From: Methylobacterium oryzihabitans
GTDB taxonomy: Bacteria; Pseudomonadota; Alphaproteobacteria; Rhizobiales; Beijerinckiaceae
NCBI RefSeq assembly: GCF_004004555.2
Contig: NZ_SACP01000043.1
Span: 1 to 35,345, forward strand
DNA: 35,345 bases
Reading direction: 5' to 3'
This document shows, piece after piece, positions 17,070-25,536 of the stretch. Position numbers and translations under genes: made by a program. Position 1 is the stretch's first letter; each line of letters begins with the position of its first letter. The notes beneath the pieces are model-generated. The model worked only from the letters and a program-made list of their open reading frames with translations. It was not told the DNA's origin and ran no database searches.

Positions 17070-18509
17070 ATGTTCGGCAGGAGATCCGGAGCGGTGGTTC
17101 CCAGGCTCCCGGAGCGCCCGGCTCCGGCGCCCGAGCCCGTGCCGGTCCACGTGGAACCGCTCCCCCGTCCGGAGCGCCCGCGGGCCGAGCCTCAGGCGCA
17201 CGAGGCGGCGCGGTCGGACGACTACTACCGCACCAAGGGCGCGATCTTCGGCGCGCTGATCGAGGCGATCGACCTCACCCAGCTCGCCCGGCTCGAACCC
17301 GACGCCGCCCGCGAGGAGATCCGCGACATCGTCACCGACATCATCGGCCTCAAGGGCGTGGTGATGTCGATCGCCGAGCAGGAGGACCTGCTCGAGGACA
17401 TCTGCAACGACGTGCTCGGCTACGGGCCGCTCGAACCGCTGCTCGGCCGCGACGACATCGCCGACATCATGGTGAACGGCGCCAACCGGACCTACATCGA
17501 GGTCGGCGGCAAGATCCAGGTCACCGGGATCCGCTTCCGCGACAACCAGCAGTTGATGAACATCTGCCAGCGGATCGTCAGCCAGGTCGGGCGCCGGGTC
17601 GACGAATCCTCGCCGATCTGCGACGCGCGGCTGCCGGACGGCTCGCGCGTCAACGTCATCGCGCCGCCGCTCGCCATCGACGGCCCGGCGCTGACCATCC
17701 GCAAGTTCAAGCGCGACAAGCTCACCCTCGACCAACTCGTGCGCTACGGCTCGATCTCGCCCGAGGGCGCCCGGATCCTCCAGATCATCGGGCGGGTGCG
17801 CTGCAACGTCGTGGTCTCGGGCGGCACCGGCTCGGGCAAGACCACGCTCCTCAACTGCCTGACGCGCTACATCGAGGACGACGAGCGCATCATCACCTGC
17901 GAGGACGCCGCCGAGCTGCAGTTGCAGCAGCCCCACGTCGTGCGCCTGGAGACGAGGCCGCCGAACCTCGAGGGCCAGGGTCAGGTCACGATGCGCGACC
18001 TCATCAAGAACTGCCTGCGCATGCGGCCCGAGCGGATCATCGTCGGCGAGGTCCGCGGCCCCGAGGCGTTCGACCTGCTGCAGGCGATGAACACCGGCCA
18101 CGACGGCTCGATGGGCACCCTGCACGCCAACTCGCCGCGCGAATGCCTGTCGCGCATCGAGTCGATGATCTCGATGGGCGGCTTCAGCCTGCCCTCGAAG
18201 ACCCTGCGCGAGATGATCGCCGGCTCGATCGACGTCATCGTGCAGGCCGCCCGCCTGCGCGACGGCTCGCGCCGGATCACCCACATCACCGAGGTGACCG
18301 GGATGGAGGGCGACGTCATCATCACCCAGGACCTGTTCGTCTACGACGTGCTCGGCGAGGACGCCAACGGCCGGCTGATCGGACGCCACCGCTCGACCGG
18401 GATCGGCCGGCCGCAATTCTGGGAGCGGGCGCGGTACTACAACGAGGAGCACGCGCTCGCCGAGGCGCTCGACGCCGCCGAGGCGGCCGGCACCGAGGCG
18501 GCGCTGTGA
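17070..18509 (+). CDS. cpaF: Tad pilus secretion ATPase CpaF/TadA
   Basis: Cytoplasmic hexameric ATPase that powers Flp pilus assembly, 479 residues. A Pro-rich N-terminus (1-48) precedes the conserved N-domain. The catalytic core carries Walker A GGTGSGKTT at 251-259, an Asp box, RIIVGEVRGPEAFDLLQAMNTGHDGSMGTLHAN (Walker B and His box), and IDVIVQAARLRDGSRRITHITEV. All motifs are intact. It is followed by tadB after 31 bases. A CpaF/TadA identity is certain at family level. Confidence 0.96.
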   Translation: MFGRRSGAVVPRLPERPAPAPEPVPVHVEPLPRPERPRAEPQAHEAARSDDYYRTKGAIFGALIEAIDLTQLARLEPDAAREEIRDIVTDIIGLKGVVMSIAEQEDLLEDICNDVLGYGPLEPLLGRDDIADIMVNGANRTYIEVGGKIQVTGIRFRDNQQLMNICQRIVSQVGRRVDESSPICDARLPDGSRVNVIAPPLAIDGPALTIRKFKRDKLTLDQLVRYGSISPEGARILQIIGRVRCNVVVSGGTGSGKTTLLNCLTRYIEDDERIITCEDAAELQLQQPHVVRLETRPPNLEGQGQVTMRDLIKNCLRMRPERIIVGEVRGPEAFDLLQAMNTGHDGSMGTLHANSPRECLSRIESMISMGGFSLPSKTLREMIAGSIDVIVQAARLRDGSRRITHITEVTGMEGDVIITQDLFVYDVLGEDANGRLIGRHRSTGIGRPQFWERARYYNEEHALAEALDAAEAAGTEAAL

Positions 18510-18540
18510 CCCGCCGCCCCGCCCGCGGGCAGGCCCGCCG

Positions 18541-19512
18541 ATGACCGGGCTCGACACGGCGCTGCCGGCCGCCCTGACGGCGATCGCGGTCGCGGCGAGC
18601 GTCTACGTCGCGCTGACCGCGCTGCTGCCCTGGGGCGTGCGCGCGGGCAAGCGCCAGCAGGCGGTGGTCGCGGGCCGCCAGAAGGTGGCGGAGAAGGCCC
18701 AGGCGGTCGGCCGCCGCGACCAGCTCGCCAAGAGCCTGAAGGACCTCGACGACCGCGAGAAGAAGACCCGGCCGAGCCTGGAGCTGCGCCTCGCCCGGGC
18801 CGGGCTCGCGGTGACCCCGATGCAGTTCCGGATCGCCAGCGGCGTCGGCGGCCTCCTCGTCGCGTTCGCGGGCGCGCTGGCGACCGGCAGCCTGTATGTC
18901 TCGCTCGGCTTCGGCTTCGCGGCGGGGGTCGGGCTGCCGATCTGGCTGCTGACGACCCTGCGCAAGCGGCGCATCGCCCGCTTCATCGCCGACCTGCCGG
19001 ACGCGATGGACGTGGTCGTGCGCGGCATCCGCTCGGGCCTGCCGCTGTCGGATTGCCTGCGCGTCATCGCCCGCGAGGCGGTCGAGCCGCTGCGCGGCGA
19101 GTTCCGTCTCGTCGTCGAGGCCCAGAGCATCGGCGTGTCCCTCGCCGAGGCGGCGGCGCGGCTGCACGAGCGCATCCCGGTGCCGGAGGCGAACTTCTTC
19201 GCCATCGTGATCGGCATCCAGCAGAAGTCCGGCGGCAACCTGTCGGAGGCGCTCGGCAACCTGTCGCGGGTGCTGCGCGAGCGGCGCCGGATGGCCGACA
19301 AGGTCCAGGCGATGAGCATGGAGGCCAAGGCCTCGGCCGCGATCATCGCCTCGCTGCCCTTCGTGGTCGCGCTGCTGTGCTACCTGTCGAGCCCCGACTA
19401 CATCGGCCTCCTGTGGACCACCCGGGTCGGCCAGCTCGCGCTCGGCGCCTCGCTGCTGTGGATGCTCGTCGGCGTGCTGGTGATGCGGCGGATGATCGAT
19501 TTCGAGATCTGA
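18541..19512 (+). CDS. tadB: Tad inner-membrane platform protein TadB
   Basis: A 323-residue T2SSF-type membrane protein. An N-terminal hydrophobic segment (about 8-30) is followed by a charged cytoplasmic region, two segments around 95-135, the T2SSF core (FIADLPDAMDVVVRGIRSGLPLSDCLRVIAREA and SGGNLSEALGNLSRVLRERRRMADKV), and a final pair of hydrophobic segments. With TadC it forms the inner-membrane platform on which CpaF acts. It is separated from tadC by 261 bases that contain a long palindrome, unusual inside a Tad operon. Confidence 0.93.
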   Translation: MTGLDTALPAALTAIAVAASVYVALTALLPWGVRAGKRQQAVVAGRQKVAEKAQAVGRRDQLAKSLKDLDDREKKTRPSLELRLARAGLAVTPMQFRIASGVGGLLVAFAGALATGSLYVSLGFGFAAGVGLPIWLLTTLRKRRIARFIADLPDAMDVVVRGIRSGLPLSDCLRVIAREAVEPLRGEFRLVVEAQSIGVSLAEAAARLHERIPVPEANFFAIVIGIQQKSGGNLSEALGNLSRVLRERRRMADKVQAMSMEAKASAAIIASLPFVVALLCYLSSPDYIGLLWTTRVGQLALGASLLWMLVGVLVMRRMIDFEI

Positions 19513-19694
19513 CGGGGAGGCTGGTGCGATGAGGCGATGTCGTGCGGGCGCGGTCCCGGCCCTCCCCGGCAGTGCCCGGAGCGGAAGCCTTGGGCTGCTC
19601 CCGCATCGCCCCGGTTCCGGCCGACACTCATACGATTTCCGATCGATCGCTTCGCGATGCGGACATCGACTTCGCTCATGCGCCGTGCGGGCTG

Positions 19695-19736
19695 GTGATA
19701 CGAAATCCGGAAGATTGCTCCCGGATTTCGTATCAC
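19695..19736. repeat. 16-bp perfect palindrome between tadB and tadC
   Basis: GTGATACGAAATCCGG (19695-19710) and its exact complement CCGGATTTCGTATCAC (19721-19736) flank a 10-base loop. The 261-base gap is less GC-rich here than the neighbouring genes. About 70 bases upstream is CATACGATTTCCG (19629-19641), a near copy of one arm's ATACGAAATCCG. No open frame here is convincing. It may be a dispersed palindromic repeat, an intra-operon terminator or an RNase processing site. No U-tract follows either arm. Confidence 0.7.
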
Positions 19737-19773
19737 ACCACCCCGGCGGCGCGGGTCTCGCGGGACGGACGGC

Positions 19774-20739
19774 ATGGCGGAACTCCTCGGCATCCTGATC
19801 GACCCCCAGGTCGTCGCCACCCTGCTTGCCGCCGTCGCCGCCGCCGCGACGGCCTTCGCGCTGCTCCAGCCGCTGCTCGAACCGGACCGCCTCGCGCGGC
19901 GGTTGAAGAGCGTCGGCAGCGAGCGCGAACGCATCCGGCTGCGCGAGCGCGAGCGGGCGAGCCAGAAGGTCAACCTGCGCCCGCAGCCCAAGGCGTACAT
20001 GAAGCGGGTGGTCGAGCGGTTCCGGCTCGAGAACTGGCTCGCGACCGACGATTCCCGCCTGCGCCTGATGCGGGCCGGCTATCGCGGCCCGCAGGCCGAG
20101 ACCGCGTTTCTGTTCTTCCGGCTCGTGATGCCGCTGGTCTTCCTGGTGGTGTCGGGCGTCTACCTGTTCGTGCTGCGGGTCATCGACCAGCCGTTCACCA
20201 TCCGGCTCGGGATGGTGGTGGCGGCGGTCTATATCGGCATCAAGGCGCCGGAGATCTTCCTGCGCAACCAGACCACCAAGCGGCAGGCGCTGATCCATCG
20301 CCACTGGCCCGACGCCCTCGACCTCCTGCTGATCTGCGTCGAATCGGGCATGGCGGTCGAGAACGCCTTCCGCCGGGTCGGGACCGAGATGGCCGGGCAG
20401 TGCCTCGTGCTGGCCGAGGAGCTGACCCTGACGACGGCCGAGATGTCCTACCTGCCCGACCGGCGCACCGCCTACGAGAACCTCGCCCTGCGCACGGGCC
20501 TCGACTCGGTCCGCAGCGTCTGCACCGCCCTGATCCAGGCCGACCGCTACGGCACGCCGATCGGGCAGGCGCTGCGGGTGCTGTCGCAGGAATGCCGCGA
20601 CCAGCGGATGAACGAGGTCGAGAAGAAGGCCGCGGCGCTGCCGCCGAAGCTCACCGTGCCGATGATCCTGTTCTTCCTGCCGGCCCTGTTCGCCGTGATC
20701 CTGATCCCGGCCCTGGTGCAGGTGTTCGAGTGGCGCTGA
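19774..20739 (+). CDS. tadC: Tad inner-membrane platform protein TadC
   Basis: A 321-residue T2SSF-family membrane protein. N-terminal hydrophobic segment (about 10-32), a basic cytoplasmic stretch (RRLKSVGSERERIRLRERERASQK), two segments around 110-165, and the core HWPDALDLLLICVESGMAVENAFRRVGTEM with ADRYGTPIGQALRVLSQECRDQRMNEVEKKAA. A C-terminal hydrophobic segment ends LIPALVQVFEWR. Partner of TadB. It is the last plus-strand pilus gene; tadD is convergent, 48 bases away. Confidence 0.93.
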   Translation: MAELLGILIDPQVVATLLAAVAAAATAFALLQPLLEPDRLARRLKSVGSERERIRLRERERASQKVNLRPQPKAYMKRVVERFRLENWLATDDSRLRLMRAGYRGPQAETAFLFFRLVMPLVFLVVSGVYLFVLRVIDQPFTIRLGMVVAAVYIGIKAPEIFLRNQTTKRQALIHRHWPDALDLLLICVESGMAVENAFRRVGTEMAGQCLVLAEELTLTTAEMSYLPDRRTAYENLALRTGLDSVRSVCTALIQADRYGTPIGQALRVLSQECRDQRMNEVEKKAAALPPKLTVPMILFFLPALFAVILIPALVQVFEWR

Positions 20740-20787
20740 GAGCCGGGCGCGGTCGCGCACCCGGTGGTTCCGTCGCGCGGCGGACCG

Positions 20788-21600
20788 TCAGCCGCGGGGC
20801 GCCGGCCGGGCCGGGCCGGCCTTGTCGGCCGAGCGGATCGCCTGCCAGGCGTTCGGCTGCGAGACAGCGCCGCGCAGGGCGGCGACGTTCTGGGCCGCCT
20901 CGGCCGGGCCGAGATCGCGCCGCAGCACCTCCTCGGCCTCCCCGAACCGGCCTTCGAGGCCGAGGACGAGGGCGAGGTTCTGGCGCACCCGCGCATCCGC
21001 CCGCGGGTCGGCGGCGGCCTGCCGCAGCACCGTCTCGGCCTCGCGCAACTGCTTGGCGAGGGCGTAGGACAGGCCGAGATTCGACAGCACCGCCGGTTCG
21101 CCGGGGGCGATCTTGAGCGCGGCCCGGTAGTAGCCCTGGGCCTGGGCATGGTCGCCGAGCTGATCCGCCACCGCCCCCTGCGCCGAGAGCACGCGCCAGT
21201 CGGGATTGGCCGGGCTGTGGGCGTTCTGGAGCACCGCCGCGGCCTCGGCGAACCGGCCGGCCTCGGCCAGCGCCTTGCCGTAGGCGGCGAGCGCGGAGGC
21301 GTCCTTCGGGTTGCGCAGGGCGGTCTGCTGGAGCACCGCGACCGCCTGGGCGGTCTGGTCGCTGGCCCGCAGGGCGCGGGCATAGGCGAGCGCGGCGCCG
21401 ACATCGGCCGGGTTGGCGGTGGAGCGGGCGGCGAGGCGGCCGATGTCGGCCCGCGCCTCGCCGGCCCGGGGGTTGATCGAACCCGTGGTTTCCGGCGCGC
21501 GCGACAGGCAGCCGGCGAGGACCAGGGACATCGCCCCGAGGGACACCGCCCGGACGAGCGCGGCCGGGCGGACCGGAAACGAGAGGGGCGCGAACGCCAT
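20788..21600 (-). CDS. tadD: Tad TPR lipoprotein TadD
   Basis: Lipoprotein of 270 residues with lipobox LAGC near residue 31, followed by LSRAPETTGSINPR. The mature part is a run of tetratricopeptide repeats (for example ADVGAALAYARALRASDQ, ASALAAYGKALAEAGRF, PAVLSNLGLSYALAKQ, ARVRQNLALVLGLEGRF). TadD-type pilotin-like proteins help assemble the secretin or pilus. The ATTGSI-type motif after the lipid Cys is also found in CpaD of this window. Transcribed towards tadC from its own promoter; a near-consensus CtrA-like site lies 61-75 bases upstream. Confidence 0.88.
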   Translation of the reverse strand: MAFAPLSFPVRPAALVRAVSLGAMSLVLAGCLSRAPETTGSINPRAGEARADIGRLAARSTANPADVGAALAYARALRASDQTAQAVAVLQQTALRNPKDASALAAYGKALAEAGRFAEAAAVLQNAHSPANPDWRVLSAQGAVADQLGDHAQAQGYYRAALKIAPGEPAVLSNLGLSYALAKQLREAETVLRQAAADPRADARVRQNLALVLGLEGRFGEAEEVLRRDLGPAEAAQNVAALRGAVSQPNAWQAIRSADKAGPARPAPRG

Positions 21601-21979
21601 GAAGGACTCCGCAACCGGGGCCGCACCGGCCCCGACTACGGCATTGGTAGGTTGTTAACGCTAATCATAGGTTAACACGCGCCGGCGACCCAGACTTCGC
21701 GGGCCGTTCCGGGCCGCCGGTGCGGGTGCCGCAGGGTCGCGACCTCCGTCGATCAAGCCTCGTCCCGGGGAAAGACCGACAAGTCGTCGCCTGTTCGGAC
21801 GCGGAAAGCCGCAGTCGGACGGATGGTGCCGATGCGAAGAGACCATGATCGCGCCATTGCGAATGCAAGTCGTCGTCTCGGCCGCCAGGACCACGTCTGC
21901 ACCCTCTGGCGCCGGCGCGGCGATCCGGCGTAGCGTCCCCGGTGCCGAACCGGCGCGAGACGAGACCCGGGATGCCCGC
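21601..21979. other. 379-base divergent gap between tadD and aminopeptidase
   Basis: No gene is supported here. The tadD-proximal part holds two GTTAAC palindromes (21654-21659 and 21671-21676) separated by 11 bases. The frame of the aminopeptidase is open from 21845 with an ATG, but the extra 45 residues look non-coding (no family similarity). The remaining sequence shows nothing else I can name. Confidence 0.5.
21661..21675 (-). promoter_or_regulatory. CtrA-like site upstream of tadD
   Basis: On the tadD strand the sequence is TTAACCTATGATTAG, which matches TTAA-N7-TTAA at seven of eight positions. It overlaps TATGAT, a possible -10 element. It lies 61-75 bases before the tadD ATG. Together with a similar site before cpaB it suggests shared cell-cycle control of the pilus; this is inference. 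Confidence 0.4.
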
Positions 21980-23341
21980 GTGACCCTGCTGCCCTCCGAT
22001 GCGACGCCCGCGACCCCGATCTGGTGCGTCGATGCCGAGACCTGGCCCGCCCTCGCCGAGACCCTGCCGGAGGCCGCCGCCGCCTTCGCCCGGGCGAGCG
22101 GCTTCGCTCCGAAGCCCGGGCGGCTGTGCCTGCTGCCGGAGGCCGGCGGCGGCCTGCACGGGGTGCTCGCCGGGCTCGACCCGGCCGCCGGGCCGTTCGG
22201 CCCCGGCCGGCTCGCCGACCTGCTCCCGGCCGGGACCTACCGCTTCGCCACTCCCCTCCCCGACCCGGCCCTCGCCGCCCTGTCCTGGTGCCTGACCGGC
22301 TACCGCTTCGGCCGCTACCGAGACCGCCCGGCCCCCGAGGCCGTGCTCGCCGCGCCCGAGGGCGTCGATGCCGGGGAGACCGGCCGGATCGCCGCCGCGG
22401 TCGCGGCCGGGCGCGACCTCGTCAACACGCCGGCCAACGACCTCGGCCCGGCCGAGATCGCCGCCGCCGCGCAGGCGCTGGCCGGGCGGTTCGGCGCCGC
22501 CTGCACGGTGACCCTCGGCGACGACCTCGCGGCGGGCTTCCCGATGATCGCGGCGGTGGGCCGGGCCTCGGACCGGGCGCCGCGCCTCGTCGACCTGACC
22601 TGGGGGCCGGACGACGCGCCCCGCGTCACCCTGGTCGGCAAGGGCGTCGCCTTCGACACCGGCGGGCTCGACATCAAGCCGTCAGCCGCGATGCTGCTGA
22701 TGAAGAAGGACATGGCCGGCGCCGCGGTGGCGCTTGCCGCCGCCGAGATGGTGATGGGGTCGGGCCTGCGGGTGCGCCTGCGGGTGCTGATTCCGACGGT
22801 CGAGAACGCGATCTCGGGCTCGGCCTTCCGCCCCGGCGACGTGCTGGCGAGCCGGCAGGGCCTCACCGTCGAGATCGGCAACACCGACGCGGAAGGGCGG
22901 CTGATCCTCGCCGACGCCCTGAGCCTCGCCGACGAGGAGGCGCCCGACCTGCTGATCGACTTCGCGACCCTCACCGGCGCCGCCCGCGTCGCGCTGGGCC
23001 CCGACCTGCCGGCTCTGTTCACCGAGGACGACGCGCTCGCGGCCGAGATGGCCGAGGTCGGGCACGCGGTCGCCGACCCGGTCTGGCGGCTGCCGCTCTG
23101 GGCGCCCTACCGGTCGATGCTCGAATCCAAGATCGCCGACATCAACCACGTCTCGGGCGGGCCCTTCGCCGGGGCGGTGACCGCGGCCCTGTTCCTGCGC
23201 CGCTTCGCCGTCAAGGCGAAGGCCCACGCCCATCTCGACCTCTACGGCTGGAACCCGGCCACGAAGCCGGGCCGGCCAGAGGGGGGCGAGGTCCAGACCG
23301 CCCGGCTGGTCCACGCCCTGCTCACGCGCCGCTACGGCTGA
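21980..23341 (+). CDS. M17 leucyl aminopeptidase family protein
   Basis: Cytoplasmic metalloaminopeptidase of about 453 residues that removes N-terminal residues from peptides. The catalytic C-domain shows both M17 signatures: VGKGVAFDTGGLDIKPS followed by LLMKKDMAGAA, and NTDAEGRLILADAL. LTGAARVALG and SKIADINHVSGGPFAG complete the active site. The N-domain is short and diverged from PepA. Start: GTG 21980 (VTLLPSDATP) is my choice because the frame upstream has no family features; ATG 21845 is the long alternative. EcsC gene is convergent, 20 bases away. Confidence 0.9.
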   Translation: MTLLPSDATPATPIWCVDAETWPALAETLPEAAAAFARASGFAPKPGRLCLLPEAGGGLHGVLAGLDPAAGPFGPGRLADLLPAGTYRFATPLPDPALAALSWCLTGYRFGRYRDRPAPEAVLAAPEGVDAGETGRIAAAVAAGRDLVNTPANDLGPAEIAAAAQALAGRFGAACTVTLGDDLAAGFPMIAAVGRASDRAPRLVDLTWGPDDAPRVTLVGKGVAFDTGGLDIKPSAAMLLMKKDMAGAAVALAAAEMVMGSGLRVRLRVLIPTVENAISGSAFRPGDVLASRQGLTVEIGNTDAEGRLILADALSLADEEAPDLLIDFATLTGAARVALGPDLPALFTEDDALAAEMAEVGHAVADPVWRLPLWAPYRSMLESKIADINHVSGGPFAGAVTAALFLRRFAVKAKAHAHLDLYGWNPATKPGRPEGGEVQTARLVHALLTRRYG

Positions 23342-23361
23342 CGGCCGGAGCCTCGACGTCG

Positions 23362-24312
23362 CTACGCCGCCGCCTGCCCCGGCTCCGGCGCGAGGCCGAG
23401 CGCGGCGCGCTCGGCCTCGTAGGCGGCCCGCACCGTCTCCTTGCCGTAGCGCCGCTCCAGCCGGCGCACGGTGAAGTGGGCCCGGGCGACGCCCTGGTAA
23501 TGGTCCATGAACGCGGTGTTGACCGCGGCGCCGCCGAGCGCCCCGACGACCGGCACCGCCTGGGCCGCCGCCTTCTGCGACACGACGAGGCCGAAGCGCG
23601 AAGCGATCTGGGCGGCGAGGCGGGCCAGCGCCGGGGCGCTCTCGTCGAGCAGCCCGCGCCCGGCGGCGTAGCGGGCGGCGTCCGCCATGGCGTGGGCCAG
23701 TGCCGCCCGCACGGCGAAGTAGCCGCTCTCGACCGCCTTCGAGTCGCCGGCGCGGCCGCCGAGGGCGAAGACCTGCATGCAGGCCAGCGCCGCCTCCGGC
23801 GTGCCGAGATCCTCGCCCTCGCGCTGGGCGATCTCGGCGATCGAGCGCAGCATCAGGGTGGTGGAGACCGGCAATTCGACCGCGAGGGTCGAGAGCCCGA
23901 ACGCGCCGCCGAGGGCGCCCGAGAGGGCCGCCAGCGCCTTGTGGCCGCGGTCGCCCGGCGGGTAGCGGCCGAGGAGATCGAGGGCGCGGGCGCGCAGCGA
24001 CGGCGAGGCCGGCACCGGCACGGCCGCGTCGGCCGGCGTGCCGCCCCGCGGCAGCGTCGCCAGCGCGGTCCGCAGGGAGACCCGGATCGCCCCCTCGGCC
24101 GCCTGCGCGACGGTGTCGGTGACCGCCTCCGGCAGGACGCGGCCGATCATCTCCAGCGGCGCCCCCGCGAGGCCGGCGAGCCGGCCCGCGAGGCTCGGCT
24201 TCTCCAGGGTGGTGATCGCCGCCCGCAGGGCGGCGAGGTCGGCTTCGCCGAGGCGCTCGGGCGCGCCCGGCGCAACGGGCGTGGCGGTCTCCATCGAAAC
24301 GATCTCGGTCAC
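23362..24312 (-). CDS. EcsC family protein
   Basis: A 316-residue protein. The EcsC domain covers most of it, with GHKALAALSGALGGAFGLSTLAVELPVSTTLMLRSIAEIAQREGED and GLVVSQKAAAQAVPVVGALGGAAVNTAFMDHYQGVARAHF, ending RLERRYG. The hydrophobic stretches could lie on or in the membrane. EcsC is named from the Bacillus ecs operon; its biochemical role is unknown. GTG 24312 is preferred since AGGA stands seven bases upstream; ATG 24294 is six codons further in. It is not obviously in an operon with its neighbours. Confidence 0.8.
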   Translation of the reverse strand: MTEIVSMETATPVAPGAPERLGEADLAALRAAITTLEKPSLAGRLAGLAGAPLEMIGRVLPEAVTDTVAQAAEGAIRVSLRTALATLPRGGTPADAAVPVPASPSLRARALDLLGRYPPGDRGHKALAALSGALGGAFGLSTLAVELPVSTTLMLRSIAEIAQREGEDLGTPEAALACMQVFALGGRAGDSKAVESGYFAVRAALAHAMADAARYAAGRGLLDESAPALARLAAQIASRFGLVVSQKAAAQAVPVVGALGGAAVNTAFMDHYQGVARAHFTVRRLERRYGKETVRAAYEAERAALGLAPEPGQAAA

Positions 24313-24604
24313 GGCGGCTTCCTGCGGCGGTGAGGCGTGTCGCTGACAAGGTGGCAGCGGCCCCGTCGGTTCCGCAAGGGGACGGCGAAGGGGCCATCGG
24401 GAGCCATCCCGGAAGGTCCTGGTCGGCGGTAGGGACGCAGGCTCAGCCGATGCGGGCCATGGATTGTCTCGCATGGCTCTAGACCGTCCTGCAACGGCGT
24501 CTCATGGCGTCGTCTCGTTCGGGTGTTCTCATAAGGATATGGTGCGCTGCAAAAACCACGGAGGAGACGCGATCATGGCCGTGACCGTGGCTTGGTCCCG
24601 ACGG

Positions 24605-24997
24605 TCACAGCAGCCACTCGGCCTCGACGCCAGTGTGCGCAGCGACTTGGCGCGCCTGTTCCCGCGTGAGCGCCCGCCGTCCCCGCTCGATATCCGAGAG
24701 GTGGCCCTGTGAGATCCCGATCGCCTCGGCGAGTTGCGCCTGCGTGCAGTTGTCGTGGTGCTTGCGCGCTGCGGTCACCGTCGAGCCGTGCTCGGCGAGA
24801 AGCATCACGAACCAATGGGGGATCGCAGGCCCGGCGGTGCCGGCGGCGACCGCAGCCAAGTGCTCGTCGACGATACGGGCGGTGGCGCGGTCCTCCGCCG
24901 CCTCGTCGCCGAGCCGGGCGAGGAGAGCGTCGTAGTCGCGGCGCGGCAGGATCGCCAGTTCCTCGCCGGCCGGGGTGGTGATGAACTGGACGGTCAT
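24605..24997 (-). CDS. XRE-family antitoxin
   Basis: A 130-residue protein. An N-terminal part (FITTPAGEELAILPRRDYDALLARL) precedes an XRE helix-turn-helix from about residue 85 (TQAQLAEAIGISQGHLSDIERGRRALTREQARQVAAHTGV). GAGGAG lies just upstream of ATG 24997. It begins 10 bases after the stop of the RelE-like toxin gene, an order (toxin first) seen in HigBA-like modules. It is expected to neutralise the toxin and repress the shared promoter, probably at the palindrome at 25251-25265. Module membership is strong; target and biological role are unknown. Confidence 0.85.
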   Translation of the reverse strand: MTVQFITTPAGEELAILPRRDYDALLARLGDEAAEDRATARIVDEHLAAVAAGTAGPAIPHWFVMLLAEHGSTVTAARKHHDNCTQAQLAEAIGISQGHLSDIERGRRALTREQARQVAAHTGVEAEWLL

Positions 24998-25007
24998 GGG
25001 TCTCTCC

Positions 25008-25250
25008 TCACTCGTACACGTCGCGGCGGTGGCCGATCAGCGCCACGTCGATGCCCGCCTCGTCCTCCACGAACACGATGCGGTAGTCTCCGACCCGCAG
25101 CCGCGCGCCCGGCCGACCGGACAGTGCCCGGACATCGCCAGCGCCGGTCTCGGCGTAGCGGGCGAGCTTGGCGAGGATCGCCAAGCGGTCCCGCTTGGGA
25201 AGGCCGGTCAGGGCGCGCAGTGCGGCGGGGCGGTAGGTGATCGGCTTCAC
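25008..25250 (-). CDS. RelE/ParE-family toxin
   Basis: A compact toxin of 80 residues (86 if the ATG at 25268 is used). The pattern ITYRPAALRALTGLPKRDRLAILAKLARYA, then LSGRPGARLRVGDYRIVFV and VALIGHRRDVYE, is typical of RelE-fold mRNA interferases or gyrase-directed ParE toxins. I prefer GTG 25250, because the family usually starts at M-K-x-I-x-Y and the ATG-proximal codons are a palindromic operator containing a -10-like TATTAT. No Shine-Dalgarno precedes either start, so the transcript could be leaderless. The XRE antitoxin follows at once. The region is AT-richer than its surroundings, which suggests transfer. Confidence 0.85.
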   Translation of the reverse strand: MKPITYRPAALRALTGLPKRDRLAILAKLARYAETGAGDVRALSGRPGARLRVGDYRIVFVEDEAGIDVALIGHRRDVYE

Positions 25251-25278
25251 TGCGATAATATCGCACATTGATGCGATA
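25251..25278 (-). promoter_or_regulatory. Toxin-antitoxin operator with three half-sites
   Basis: TGCGATA-A-TATCGCA (25251-25265) is a perfect palindrome, and a third TGCGATA copy lies at 25272-25278, exactly 21 bp from the first, about two helical turns. On the toxin strand the palindrome contains TATTAT, a good -10 element, with TTGCAA upstream as a poor -35. Toxin-antitoxin pairs usually repress themselves at such sites. Confidence 0.7.
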
Positions 25279-25363
25279 TTTGCAAGTTGAATGCGGTATC
25301 GGCGAGGGCTCGCGCCGAGATGCCGATTGCCAGCGAAATGGGCAACCTATCTTCCTGACAACG

Positions 25364-25377
25364 TCGCTTCGAAGCGA
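25364..25377. repeat. 14-bp palindrome in toxin-nadC gap
   Basis: TCGCTTCGAAGCGA is perfectly self-complementary. The 268-base gap between the toxin and nadC contains no supported gene, and this is its only clear structure. It could be a protein-binding site or chance; nothing links it to either neighbour. Confidence 0.3.
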
Positions 25378-25536
25378 TGACCGTTGTTTCTTGCTTGGCC
25401 GTGAGGGCCGGCAACCGCGTCCGCGCCTTCGGCTCCCGCTCCGCGGGCGCTCTTCGGGCGCAATGCGCATCGCGCCCGCCACCGGGCGTCGCCCTTCGGA
25501 TGACCGCAGGACGATCGCTGCCGCGATGACCGTGCC

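Noticed and set aside
19529..19798. Possible small gene between tadB and tadC
   Set aside because: The frame runs through the palindrome and into tadC, with no motif and no ribosome-binding site.
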